Positions 1-11,649 of a DNA stretch of 64,000 nt are shown in pieces. Source of the DNA: Pogonophryne albipinna. Taxonomy: Eukaryota > Chordata > Actinopteri > Perciformes > Artedidraconidae. The position numbers were made by a program, and so were the translations under genes. The notes below the pieces were generated by a model. It made no database searches. It was not told the DNA's origin and worked only from the letters and a program-made list of their open reading frames with translations. The first letter of the stretch is position 1; every line of letters starts with the position of its first letter. The DNA is taken from assembly GCA_028583405.1 (NCBI GenBank), contig CM053246.1, forward strand, positions 27,948,557 through 28,012,556, written 5' to 3'.

Positions 1-385
1 GCTTTTACAGGTGCTCAAAGATGCTTTACAGATATAGTGAAAAGAAAAGAAAAGAACAAATAAATATATATAGTTAAAGTTAAAGTCAAATAATACAAAA
101 CAATCACACATTAAAAGCCAGATTGAAGAGGTGAGTTTTTGTAAGTGTTTTGAAGGTGGTGAGGTCAGTGCAGTCTCTGATGGGTTGGGGGAGTGAGTTC
201 CAGAGGGAGGGGGCAGCGACGGAGAAGGCTCTGTCCCCCCAGGTCCGGTGATTGATGCGGGTGGGGATGGATAGGAGGTTGGCTTCTGATGAGCGGAGGC
301 AGCGGGAAGGGGTGTGGTGGTGCAGCAGGTCTGTGAGGTAGGGCGGGGGGGGGGGCTGATTGTTGAGGGCTTTGTAATGTGTATA
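1..385 (-). mobile_element. LINE 3' end (L2/Rex-like), truncated
   Basis: Read on the minus strand, about 115-385 encodes the C-terminal tail of a non-LTR reverse transcriptase: a YKALN block, then PSRCLRSS, then SLWNSLP, then a TFK block, the usual order in fish L2/Rex-type LINEs. Positions 1-115 are the AT-rich 3' untranslated tail, including the 'gtaaagcatctttgagcacc' type ending. The element is 5' truncated near 385, and its 3' end runs off the left edge of the window. No catalytic domain is present, so it is a dead fragment. Confidence 0.75.
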
Positions 386-3300
386 ATAAACATCTGGGTT
401 GAAAATTAGCTCTGTGATTTTAATACGCTACTGTTCACTGTATTCATTCACTCAATGAGATTAATCTGAGACAGTTTATGACTCCACAAAAGTCATATGA
501 GAGTTATGGACTGGGGAAACCTCTGCAGTCTTGGTTTAAAACACAGACACTGATTTTACAGAAAGTGACTTTTTATATGGCCCACCTTTTAATAACTCTA
601 GAAAATGCATTGACTTGCAGTGGAGTGAGAGGGCAAATGAAATTCCTCAAATGCTGATTTAAAGTCTTTGCTAGAGTCAGCCCCACTGAGCATTTCTCTC
701 ATTACTTACTACAAAATAATAAATCAATATTTTGATTTCAGATCAGATAGTATTAGCTTTTGTGTGACCAACTTCAGGACAGTGTCATTGCTCCTATGAT
801 TTATTCCTTATTATTCAGTTTCTGGATTTTGCTGATCAGCCTTGGCAAAGAGTTTTTATTACTCCATTTTATGGAAATGTGTAGGCTGCGAACTGCTGAA
901 ACTGCTTATTATTTTGTAAACTTCAGTATTGCTTACACGGTAAGATGTTTCCTTTATGTCGTTTGATTGTCTCTCCTGTTTAAATAACATTCAATATGAG
1001 TAGTCAGAGAAGAATCCACTTATTCACTTGAAGCATAATAGGAATATGACATTTCATTATCTGTATCAAGATTAGTATTTTCTTAGGCAGTATTTAATCA
1101 CCCATAATTCCTCTCCTTCAGCCTTGACCTTAAGCACTTGGACATTGACAATATCAGTGTTGACCTCTGATCCATAAAATAAATGACTCAGAATCTACAA
1201 CCATTTGTAGTCAACATCAGTTTTCAAACCGATACACGATATACTGTCAACAGCGTGTGATGTGTGGAGAAATACTGACCATCGCTCAGTGGATGTGACA
1301 TTCGAGGCCAATACACAGTGTGTTGATCATCTGATGATCAATCATGTATTCCTTGAACACCTGTGTTTTTAAATTTATGGACCGGATCAGAATCACGGAG
1401 CAGATATTTTTTACTTATGGATACAGCTATGTTGGAGGTCTGTGTTCTTCAAGAGATGTTCTTGTTATTATTAATAATATTGTGATAATTTGTTGCTACT
1501 CGTGTGTCACAGTAACTATGATTGTTTTATAGAAATTAAACCAACCCCATTAAATAATCCCAAATGTTGAATCATGACATTTATTTTTACAACAGCTAAC
1601 AGTTTCATTTCATATCATTTTATAAACCTCTCATTTTATGTCAAAAAGTATTCCTCAAATTGAAATTACATTTTATATGTTGTGCTCAATTCATACAGGT
1701 TTTTGTTTTCCAATATTGACCTTGTTCTCATTAACAGAAGAAAAGCCTCTACTCAGCATATTAATGCGAGCCATCATTTGCAAAAGAAAAGCAACCTTAG
1801 CCTTCAATTTCAATTCATGGGCAGATCAGTCAAGTGGAATCTAAGCTGTTGAATAACCATTCACTATAACTACTTTGGGATCAATATCAACACTTAATTA
1901 AATACTTAGACTACAAACATCACCCTGCATCCCATAACATTTATATCTACAATTCACACGTGTATGTACCAATTTCACAAACAAAAGGGTATGAAGTTAT
2001 TATAATAAACATTATTGTGGTTATATTTTTAGCTAATCGTTTGTCACAATAACATTTTTTTTAATAATACAAATGAAACACATTAACACTATTACATGAT
2101 GCTTAATGTTAAACACATAATCGTGAAATGTCTGTGAAAAAAACATTTAGAAGAAATATGCCACTTCTTTTACGTTGATAGATATTCCTTAAGGTTGAAG
2201 CGAAGGATATCATCTCCTCTTACATTTTGGTGCACAATTTTTACAGGTTTTTAATATCGGTGCCTTCACCCAAAACCCATGTGTTTCCAAAATATGAATG
2301 CTGCCAGATAACAGAAAGGTGTGAGGAAGTCCTGCCAGCAGCAAAATGAAAAACTAAGCCAAAGCCTGTACAACCTTATCAGATACTCAATGTGTTCAAA
2401 CAGCAGTAAAGCACACTTTTAACATCAATACAAGGGATAATGTAAAAACACGTTTGCTCATTGCAAGTTTATGTACATATTTTCTCTATAAATAGCTGCA
2501 TATTAGCAGGGACCTTTTACTGAGCAAAAGCACCCATTATCCCCATCAGTTAAGCCAATAAAACTCCAGCTGCATTCATCTGGACATGCTTAGAGTGATT
2601 GAAGCCATCTGGTAAAAACTGCAGGCCAGCTCAGGCTCTGAAACATTGATATGGAGGATTTTATAACCACGTCTGCGCAGTGAACGGTAAATATTCAAGG
2701 TTAAGTCTATGGCTAATTTGTTTAAACAGGAGCTCAAGCTTTCCTAGGCTACAGTAACACCATCTGTTGTGGGGGCAGGTTTTTTTCAGGGGAAGAAGCG
2801 TTCATCGCAACACAGTTATTAGAGTTCAGTTTATTATGCTGCTCCTGCCCTGCGTTACTTTAACCCAGAAGTTGGCAAACCTCGACGTGGGGCTATATTC
2901 ATGCACATAAGAAACAGCTGGAGAGATGGGCCAACAACCCTGTGAACTCACAGTGAATGAATACAATGGATACGTTTGCTGCTTGGACATCTAGCGTCAC
3001 ACACACTTTTCAGAAGCAGAGCTGATATTTACATTAGTTCATGTCAGAAAAACTTTCAGCATTCCCCCCTGTATCTCTGTTAAGATCACGATCGATAGAT
3101 TTTTAAAAAGGTAGCAATATTAATGTAGAATAACCAAAGGTATTGTTGTTTTTATTTCTCACATTTTAGTGAGGATAAACGTAATCCCTACATAAACCTC
3201 AATGCAAATCCACTGCCTAGAGTTCAGTCAGAGATTTGGATGGTTTGGATAGTGACCGTGACTCAAGCTATAGCTGATTTTGTACAGCTTTCTCTGGAGC

Positions 3301-4233
3301 CACAAGGACATTATAATGTTTTTCACATAAGCAGTAGTTCCCCTTTAATCCTGGATTAAATAACCATTGTCTTTAAAATACAAGTTATCTAACAAGGACA
3401 TTTAAATGATGAAGAAGGAACTTGAAATGTTTATAGATGGAGAAATATCAGTTAAAACTGTGAAGCCGCGCTTTTCAGATGAAGAGGATAACAAAATAGA
3501 CTACAGCAATACTAAAGGATAAGCCTACAAAAAAGCTACCTATAAAATCCTTGATTACTGACCACTTAGCCGTCTGTAGTGGGTCTCATTTATATGTACA
3601 GAATGTAAGCCTCTACCCAGTTTATTAATGCCATCAATCATTTGGAAAAGATTCAGCCTAAGCATTCAATTAAAATGATGGGCAGATCAGTCAAGTGAAT
3701 GGTAGCTGTGAAATAACTGTTCCTTTTAACTACCATCCATCTACTTAATTCAATACATATGCTACTTCCACTGCTATTATGGCACCATGCACCCAAACCA
3801 CGTAGAACACAGATGTATATTCCCACATGTTTATGTGATTAAGGCTTCAGTTTATGATTATCTTTTCAGTATTGTTAATACATTTTATTGTTTGGTCTAT
3901 ACAATGTCAAAAACAAAGTTTCACAGCTTCACAGACAAAATAACTAGAAGTTATTATTTAATACATTAAGACATGAAAAACATACAAGTACACATTATAT
4001 AACGCAATTTAGATGGTGGATATAAAGAACAGATAAGCAGCACACTCTCACTGGAGAGCTGACTAGAATGTAACTGAAGCGATTATTGAAAATTAAGAAA
4101 GTTGCCGATTCATTTTCTATCGATTGAGTAATCGAAGCATCTCTCATGCCAATAGGGACTAAAAGTGATTTTAAGATCTAAGAGGAGAGATTTGCTTTCC
4201 AGCAGGGTTCTAAAATAATCCATTTACCTTTTG
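386..4233. other. Gene-free AT-rich stretch
   Basis: Only short ORFs (under 70 codons) occur, with no recognisable domain, no phased splice pattern and no repeat I can name. I see nothing that can be supported as a gene. Confidence 0.5.
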
Positions 4234-4675
4234 TGGTACCACTTTACAATAAGACTAGCCTCATAAAGGATTCATAAAGGGTTTATAATTAGGTTATGAA
4301 TTAACACTTTATTAATCATTAAGAACCATTTATAAACCAGTTCTAACATAGTTTTCATACATCAACACAGGCTCACTATTTAGCAAGAGGAATAAGCCTT
4401 ATATTGGCTACTTAGCGAGAATCAAATGAGTAACAGATACCAAGGATGCTGGCTGATGAAGAAGACGAAGTGAGCTAAGTAGCCAATATAAGACTAGCAG
4501 TAGATAAATGTGGGCTCACTATTTGGCAAGCAAACGGTCACAGTTGCCCTGTTTATCTCATGTCTTATAAAAGCTTATTAATGATTTATAAAGTGTTTAC
4601 AACCTAATTAATAAATTAATTACAAACTATTCGTAAACCCTTTATAAGGGTAGTCTTATTGTAAAGTGGTACCCA
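4234..4675. mobile_element. MITE with GGTACCACTTTACAATAAGACTA termini
   Basis: The left end (tggtaccactttacaataag) and the right end (cttattgtaaagtggtaccca) form an imperfect terminal inverted repeat of about 25-35 bp. The 5-mer TTTTG lies directly outside both ends (4229-4233 and 4676-4680) and may be the target duplication. The interior is AT-rich and holds a second inverted pair around 'tattggctacttagc' (about 4400) and 'gctaagtagccaatat' (about 4473), plus a direct repeat of 'gctcactattt'. There is no coding capacity. The superfamily cannot be fixed from the ends alone. Confidence 0.7.
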
Positions 4676-6304
4676 TTTTGTTTCGCCAATAGAACTAAGG
4701 GAAATTACGTGTTCAACATAAATCAATAAGGGCATGACTTCTTTTCGCTTTTCTGGGGACATTATCATTTTGGACATGCTTTTAAATCAGGCCTTGTGTC
4801 CTGTTTATCCCAAATGTCATAAATTATGAGATAGTAAAAAACGCCAATTTTACGACAGAGGGAACAGTTGGGAGCAGAGCTAGATACAGTATGAGTATGT
4901 ATCACTTTGGTAATGGTACTTAATAGAACTCTGGTATTGTAAAAGTACTCAGAAAGCCTGGAGAAACTGTACACACACACTCCTAACGGCAGTCTCATAT
5001 CAATACAAACCTTATTGCCTTCATCATGGACGTTCCAATCCATATTTCCCTAATGAAAGCAGCCCTTTATTGTGGAATATACAATTATCTGATTTTGCTG
5101 GCATGTGCAAGCTAAAGCAATTATCCTCCATTTGGTCCAGGATAGGCTCATTGCAATTCAGTTCAGGCTCAGGTCAGGAGCATGAGACCCTGTAAATTGA
5201 GAGAAAGCAAAATGCCTCGAAATATTTAGAGGTATGAGCAATGAGGTCAGAGGATATTTTTTTCTAGTTTTTTTTTTGTTGTGGTTTGGAATATTAATGG
5301 ATGAATGTGTTGGTCTTAATGTTTTTTGAGTTGAGGCTAAAATGTTCTTATTTATTGTCCCATGCCACTAAAATCCCATTAAATATAATCTATTGTCTAT
5401 TGTGTAATTATACTATTGCTTGTTTATTTATTTTTCATATTTATTTATGTTGCATAGACTCGCTTAGTATTGATTTTAGCTTTCATGCAACTACAGTACA
5501 GTGTCAGGGTCTGACATGATGAGATTGCTGAGGCTGGAGCACAGTGGTCCACCACTAATGGTAACACGATAACCAAAGCCAATGGCCTCAAAGCACCAAG
5601 CCAGCCGTCTCTTTTAATGTAATTGGTTTATGATTTACTGAAACACACGAGTCACCAACAACCTTATACCTAACGCGCTGTAATGGAAAAACTAGCCCTC
5701 TGTTCAGCACTGCGGTCAACTTTGATGAGTCCAAAGCAAATGTATTACCACCTGGGTTCATATTCTATACCGGCTTTCATTGATTTATCCCTTCTGCTGC
5801 TCCATTTCATTTCAACTCCATCTGAAAAGCCAGCACCCCTCCCTTTGTGCTTGGACAACCTGCAAAGTGTTTAGCGTCTTGAAGGCTGAACTGTGTCCTC
5901 AAACATTTGTTGCCAGGGCAAACAGAGTTGCTATGCAGGGCTCAAGTCCAACAAAGTACAAACATCCTTCGTTTCGACAAACAGTCAGGGTGAGCTCAGG
6001 ATGGTATCTATTGAGTGTGTGGATGAATGTCAGTCAACGGTACTACAATGCTTATCCTACTGCAGTAAATGGGAACATTCAGTCAGATTTTCCTGCTCTG
6101 GGTAATATCAAACATCTTGTAAATGTCAAACGTTTCAACGTAACCAGACTTTTCCTCACTGTTAAAAGAACCACATAGGCTAAAGCTTAATCTGAAGATA
6201 TGGATTCTCTTTACAATGATCCATTCAGTGCATTCGGGAAAAAGAACATGCTTGAAATAGCACTGATGCAGCTGCTTTGTCAGAAATACCCTGGGTGAGC
6301 AGAG
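4676..6304. other. Gene-free stretch
   Basis: Short overlapping ORFs on both strands (longest 132 codons, 5780-6178) show no domain, no codon-bias signal and no splice context that I recognise. Probably ordinary intergenic DNA. Confidence 0.45.
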
Positions 6305-8296
6305 ACGATAATGGTCAGGGAGGATTTCTATAAGGGAAACTTCTGCAGCAATGGAGAGTCAGGACTCAGAGAGACACGAGGAGAGTTGGAGCTTTGATGT
6401 CAAACACTGGTAGTTTATTACAAGTCAAACGGCCGTAGAATTCATATCACAAGTCACAGCAGCAAAAGGTTCTGACTGCACGGGTGGGTTGTCATGTCAA
6501 TTCTGCTCAGCCTATCTCTCGATAGACCTTTTAACTAGTTTACAGAGAGTTAATCAGCATATTGGGGGAGGCGTCAACATCTGTGGAGCTAGAGGAGATT
6601 ATCCCCCAACTTCAAATACTCAATCACTTGTCAGTGGTGTTTAGAAGCCAGCGTTTCCACAGCCGTAAACCATTTTGTGACCGAGAGTTGAACTGGTTTA
6701 TCAAGATAGCTGGAGCCTCCCATTCCTTAAGAGAGATAACAGAGCCAGGGTTTGGTCGTAAACATCAACAGGCAATAAGGTTAAATATTTTAGGAGTAAG
6801 GAAACATTATTATTTGACACTTAGGAAGAGAGAAGAAATATTCTCGAACAGTCCATTCTTTTTATCATCTTTGATAACCTGAAAACATTAGTCTAATAAT
6901 AATTTGGTCAATACTTAAATCAATAGGCGTCTTCAGATTTGAGTGTGGTCTTACACAACACCAATTACATCACAGAGTAGAATAAGATTGAAACATTCAA
7001 CCACAATGATTGATACAGACAATCACAATAGAAAATCATCTCTCATCAATGTTTGGATCATCTGTTGTCAAAAGCACAATAATGAACGCACATAAAACAC
7101 AGACGCATAATAGCAAAAACATCTTCTTTAAAATAATATGTTTTAAAATCTAACCATTAGTTGATCTCACTTATCAAACTATAAAATCAAAACCAGCTTG
7201 CAGTTTAAAGATTTAGTTTAAGGCAATCACTAGTCAAATGCATTTAAACATAGGATCATAAGAGATCCAGGTGAGGTATAAAATCACAGTTAAGGTATAA
7301 AATTCACAGTGGTGATTTGATCAATTTGTAATCTGCAAAGTTACAGTGTCCTCAATTTTAGGATTACTTTACGTTTACTTCATTACATATTAAATCAAAA
7401 GACTATGGCATGATAACATAATTACATTACTTCAACTATCAATCATTATGTCATTTTAAAATCTGAAGGGAAAATTAAACAATTCTCAAAATGTTTAACA
7501 ATCTGAAAAGGAAACATTAGGCAAATATTCAAAGACTTTTGTAAAAACCTGGAAAGGAAGGTTTAAACGTTTAAAACTTGAAACATCATTTTAGGTCTGT
7601 CTGTGCATGGGTAATACGTTGAAGAGTAGTGTTGTTAAACCTGATTGCTGGACAATTAAGGATAGTAACATTATCTGTTATAATATTAGAAATATCTTAT
7701 TGTTCAATACCTTATAATCTGAAAATATCAATTAATTTATTTATTTTGTTTAGTGTGAAAGTGTAATCTGATCTGACAAAATATATTTATCACCACTATT
7801 TAACACATGTCTTTTCATCGGAAATATAAAAACAATCATTAATTTAACACTTGATAGGGATGTTTTCCTGAGTGAAGACAACTCAAGGTAATGGATTAGC
7901 ACATTATCATTCAATTACAAAATAGGATAGGCCCCTCAGAATTATTTGGGAGCCTTCCTGACACATGCACATGCATACATTTAAGGTTTGTGTTAGTCAT
8001 TTAACATGCAAGAATCATATACTCATCAGTCCAAAGCAGAGAAATGTTATTTTAAGTTAAAGGTGAGCTAATTCACCATTTACCGTTTGATAAAAGATTA
8101 GTTTATCAGAAATACATTTCCTCTTCCATAAAACATAGGTTTGAGAAATAAATGTTCCAATATGAAATCAATTACTCAATATAATTGACTCTCCTCTCCC
8201 TTTTCTTACATATGTCACATATGTAATAACAACGTAGGAGTCTATTTAAACATGGTGTCGTCTATAAGCTATTAATCGAGAAGACGCAGTATCAGT
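6305..8296. other. Unclassified stretch, possibly a degraded LTR around 6305-6560
   Basis: Read on the minus strand, an AATAAA signal near 6412 is followed by about 120 bases that look like the R-U5 end of a retroviral-type LTR (a CTCTCTGAGTCC-like run, then a GAAACTTCTGC end). No partner LTR, primer-binding site or pol fragment was found, so this is only suggestive. The rest, to 8296, is AT-rich with no ORF worth naming. The 106-codon plus-strand ORF at 6562-6882 has no recognisable domain. Confidence 0.2.
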
Positions 8297-8309
8297 ATGC
8301 AACTCGCAA

Positions 8310-8756
8310 ATATCTCTTCTCTCTTTCCTATCCCTCTCTTCCCTCTTCTCTTTATTCTCTCTTCCACATCTCTCTCTATTCTCTCTTCCTCATCCCTCTC
8401 TCTTCCTCATCTCTCTCTCATCCTCATCTCCCTCTTTCCTCTTCTCTCTATTCTCTCTTCCACATCTCTCTCTATTCTCTCTTCCTCATCCCTCTCTCTT
8501 CCTCATCTCTCTCTCATCCTCATCTCCCTCTTTCCTCACTTCCCCATCTCTTTCTCTTCTCACTTTCCCATGTCTTTCTTCTCTCACTTCCCCATCTCTT
8601 TCTCTTCTCACTTTCCCATGTCTTTCTTCTCTCACTTCCCCATCTCTTTCTCATCTCACTTTCCCATCTCTTTCTCTTCTCACTTTCCCATGTCTTTCTT
8701 CTCTCACTTTCCCATCTCTTTCTCATCTCACTTTCCCATCTCTTTCTTCTCACTTT
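8310..8756. repeat. CT-rich minisatellite
   Basis: The left half is two copies of a roughly 110-bp CT/CAT unit. The right half is about five copies of a roughly 48-bp unit (cactttcccatctctttctc plus variants). The lack of stop-forming composition opens ORFs on both strands across the array; these are compositional artefacts, not genes. The sequences just outside the array resemble each other (gacgcagtatcag near 8284 and gactcagtatcac near 8769). Confidence 0.85.
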
Positions 8757-10152
8757 CTCAGAACCGAAAGACTCAGTATCACCTGTGCGCAGCTCACAAA
8801 AAACAATTGTGAGAAACATATATTATGCAGGAAATGCATACCTTTGTTAAAAAACAAAACAAAGCATAGCCGATGCAGGAGGAAAAGCTTCAACCCCCTT
8901 AACATCTGAGTTACCACTAAAGGCATAGCATGAATGATAGTGGGTGTCTGAAGGTGTCATTACTGAGAAATGTCAAACAAATTCAAAACCTTACATTTGA
9001 AAACAGGTTTGCATTCCTCCACTTAAGGTGACGTTATCATTGGAAACAATAAAAGCTAACTGTTTTGATGTAGAATCTATAAATTGAATCGTTAGCGCAG
9101 AACAGAATGGTTGTATTGTAGCCTGAGTTTCGTGCAGCCTCTAGTTTTTACCAGGTGGACACATTGTTCTATATAATGTGAATACATGTAGAACTAAGAG
9201 GCCCCTGACATTAGGCCTATACTAAACATAGTAGGGGTTTTTAACAGCTTGCCAACTTACAGGCATCCTCTCAGTATGAATAGCCTTAAAAAAAAAAAAA
9301 AACACTCTGCGGTAACGAGAGTCATATTTCTGACCCAAATGCCCTAAGTGAAGCCGTTAGTGTCATCTGACTGACCCAAGGGTTGGTGCTGGTGTGACAG
9401 GGAGGCTTCCAAGTGTTCAAAGCAGATGTCAAGCTTTCAGTACATGGCTCGGTGGGGGGGAGCAGACCCACGTGAGACAGTATCAACGGCTGTAATGTTC
9501 AGTTTGAGGAGTGTCATTCTCTCTGGGAGCAGGAAATGGTGTCCACTCTCGGACCAGACCATTAATGTCATGTAGAGCAGCCATAGCATCTCTGTGACTG
9601 CACTCAGCCGGACTGTAGCAGGAAAGAACTGGGTGACTCTCAGTGAAGCCGTCCAAGGCCATAGACAAAATGGAACCACGTACTAACAAAAAGGACACAG
9701 GGTCATCAATGTCTCTCTTTACCATTGGCCTAATCATAAAACAAATTAGTGGGAAAAATGTGGAACACTAATCCATCATGTGAAATGTTGAGTTAATTTA
9801 AATAATTACTTATGGGTTGAAATCAAATTAACATTAACATTAGAACTAAAGTCAGTTAAAATTGGACTTGCACGGATCAGAATCTAAGCAATACACCATT
9901 TTCCCAGCTCTGTAATGAAAAGGATAACAAGACTAGGTACATTACAGGAGTGTTAAAACACCCAAACATGCACACGTATCTTATTCTAGTAGAGATGAGA
10001 GGACAAGGTCTAATGTTGTGAACGAAATGATCAAGTCAAAGCTTCAGTATTTTATCTTATGTAGCACATTTAATTCAATAATTAATCTTGAATTACTAAT
10101 AACTCTAAAGAAGGCAACAATGTACAAAGTGGATAAGGCAAATACTCATCCA

Positions 10153-10154
<2 letters not shown>
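8757..10154. other. Gene-free stretch
   Basis: Two overlapping minus-strand ORFs at 9437-9737 (80 and 84 codons) are in different frames and match nothing I recognise. A poly-A run lies near 9288. Nothing else can be supported. Confidence 0.4.
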
Positions 10155-10193
<39 letters not shown>

Positions 10194-10287
10194 GGGGGTG
10201 TGTGTGTGTAGGTGGGGGTGTGTGCATGTGTGCGTGGGTGTGTGGGGGTGTGTGCATTTGTGTGTGTGTGCGTGGGTGTGTGTGTGA
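10155..10287. repeat. (GT)n microsatellite, interrupted
   Basis: A pure GT run is followed by GGGGG- and GCATGT-interrupted GT. It abuts the left end of the hAT element at 10288; the hAT's target duplication (gtgtgtga) was taken from this repeat. Confidence 0.95.
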
Positions 10288-10361
10288 CAGTGACGTGCGG
10301 TGAGGTTCATGGCTGGTGAGGCACTGACTCTTTCAGAATCAGATTTACAAATATTATATAT

Positions 10362-10703
10362 TTTGGCGGGGAAGGTAATTTTGGAGAAACCAGCTCGAGT
10401 GTGCTAGAATTTGAAAATACACAGCCCCTCCCCCAACACACACAAACGCGCACATGACCAATGAGGGCACGAGATAAGTTTGTGCACAGATGGAAGGCTG
10501 ACAGGCAGGTTATTTTAGCCGGGCCGGCTAAAATGAGTGGTCGTGCTTTTTACAGTACTACGGCTTCCACAGATGAAATGTTTTTATGTATTTTTTGTCA
10601 AAGCACTTAAGATATTCATTGCTATCGGGATATTAAGAGCATTCCATGGAATATAACAAAAAGTGTATATCGTGCCGGTTTCTCAAACTTACCTACCCCA
10701 CCT
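10362..10703. mobile_element. Nested TTAA-type MITE inside hAT copy A
   Basis: The right end reads ttacctaccccacct followed by TTAA (10704-10707). The left end is degraded here (ggcggggaaggtaa) but intact in the other hAT copy (see 35421-35760). The same insertion in both copies means that the MITE entered the progenitor hAT before it spread. Confidence 0.65.
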
Positions 10704-10852
10704 TTAATCGAAATATTCTGTTATTTTCAAAAGCTTTTTTAGTCTGATGCTTCGATTCATTTTAAACAGACCGTTCAACAAAAGGATACCCAAAATCTAA
10801 ATATTGGATTGTTCTCTCTTAGTAAGATCCCATTTTCATTACAAATGTGGTC

Positions 10853-11077
10853 TTACCTTGACTTGAAGATGAAGTCCATGCTATCCTTCTGGACAACAAT
10901 CTTTATTACTTTTTTGTAAAAGTCCTCCTTATCTCCCTCTAGTTTCAAAAGTCTTGTTTGTTGTTCGCGTCTACCGTCTCTGCGTAGAATAACAGTAGCA
11001 ACAAGAACCTGTGGGCTGACGTGTGCCCCCTTCAGTGCGGCAGAGGTTGTGGCTGCCTCCCCTGGTGCTTTTTTCAT
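10853..11077 (-). other. Exon-like 74-codon ORF inside hAT copy A
   Basis: An ORF starting MKKAPGEAATTS and ending DSMDFIFKSR is followed by a good splice-donor-like sequence (CAAG/GTAAGACC) that overlaps its stop codon. The composition (acidic and basic residues, few rare residues) looks more like protein than random AT-rich DNA. The second hAT copy carries the same segment with a 1-base deletion, so the frame is broken there. It could be an N-terminal exon of the lost autonomous transposase or a captured host exon. I do not recognise it. Confidence 0.35.
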
Positions 11078-11649
11078 TGCCGTTGTATGATGAGACCAGC
11101 GAGCCTAAATATCATATATACATGAAATAAGTTATTTAGAGACTATGGATGGCGAGGATAAATGTAATAAAGGGATCTACAAACATTACATTGGTGACAT
11201 ACAGTGAGATGGTGCAGGCATGCGCTTAGGGCCCGCTTTCCAGACAGTTTCTGTGGGGTGACGCATTCTGAGGTGAGGCAGAGCTCATCTGTGCCTCACC
11301 TCACCACACAGTAACTGGCTTAAGCGCGCTCACAAAATAAGTGCCCGCGCTAAATTAGTGCCCGTGCTCCAGCAAGTTACTGTGGTCTTCTGTGAGGCAG
11401 AGCTCGTCCCTGCCTCACTTCTCAATCTCATCGCTCCCCGTAGTTGTAGCGGAGCTCGGCAAAGTAGCCGATTTTTACTATAAAAAGCGATTGGAATCAT
11501 ACAGAAATCACATTTACAACACAGATCAGTGGACACATTTTATTATTATTATTATTTGTATTATTATTCTTTTTTTCCGTTACATTGGAGAATGACAAGT
11601 GAGGCTCTGCCTCACCTGCCTCCCCTGACCGCACGTCGCTGGTGTGTGA

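Larger units (their letters stand above)
10288..11641. mobile_element. Non-autonomous hAT element, copy A (complete)
   Basis: The element runs from CAGTGACGTGCGGTGAGG to CCTGACCGCACGTCGCTG, whose reverse complement matches the left end over about 18 bases. It is flanked by a perfect 8-bp target duplication GTGTGTGA (10280-10287 and 11642-11649), the hAT hallmark. It is 1354 bp long, with no transposase core and no BED finger. A near-identical copy lies at 35336-36670. A smaller TTAA-flanked element is nested near the left end, and one short exon-like ORF lies in the middle. Confidence 0.93.

Noticed and set aside
6562..6882. 106-codon plus-strand ORF
   Set aside because: No domain. It lies in sequence that reads better as a possible LTR-like region on the other strand.
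8297..8819. 171-codon and 99-codon ORFs on opposite strands
   Set aside because: Both translate the CT minisatellite and have no domain.
9437..9737. Two overlapping minus-strand ORFs (80 and 84 codons)
   Set aside because: Different frames, no recognised domain, no splice context; too weak to call a gene or an ERV remnant.
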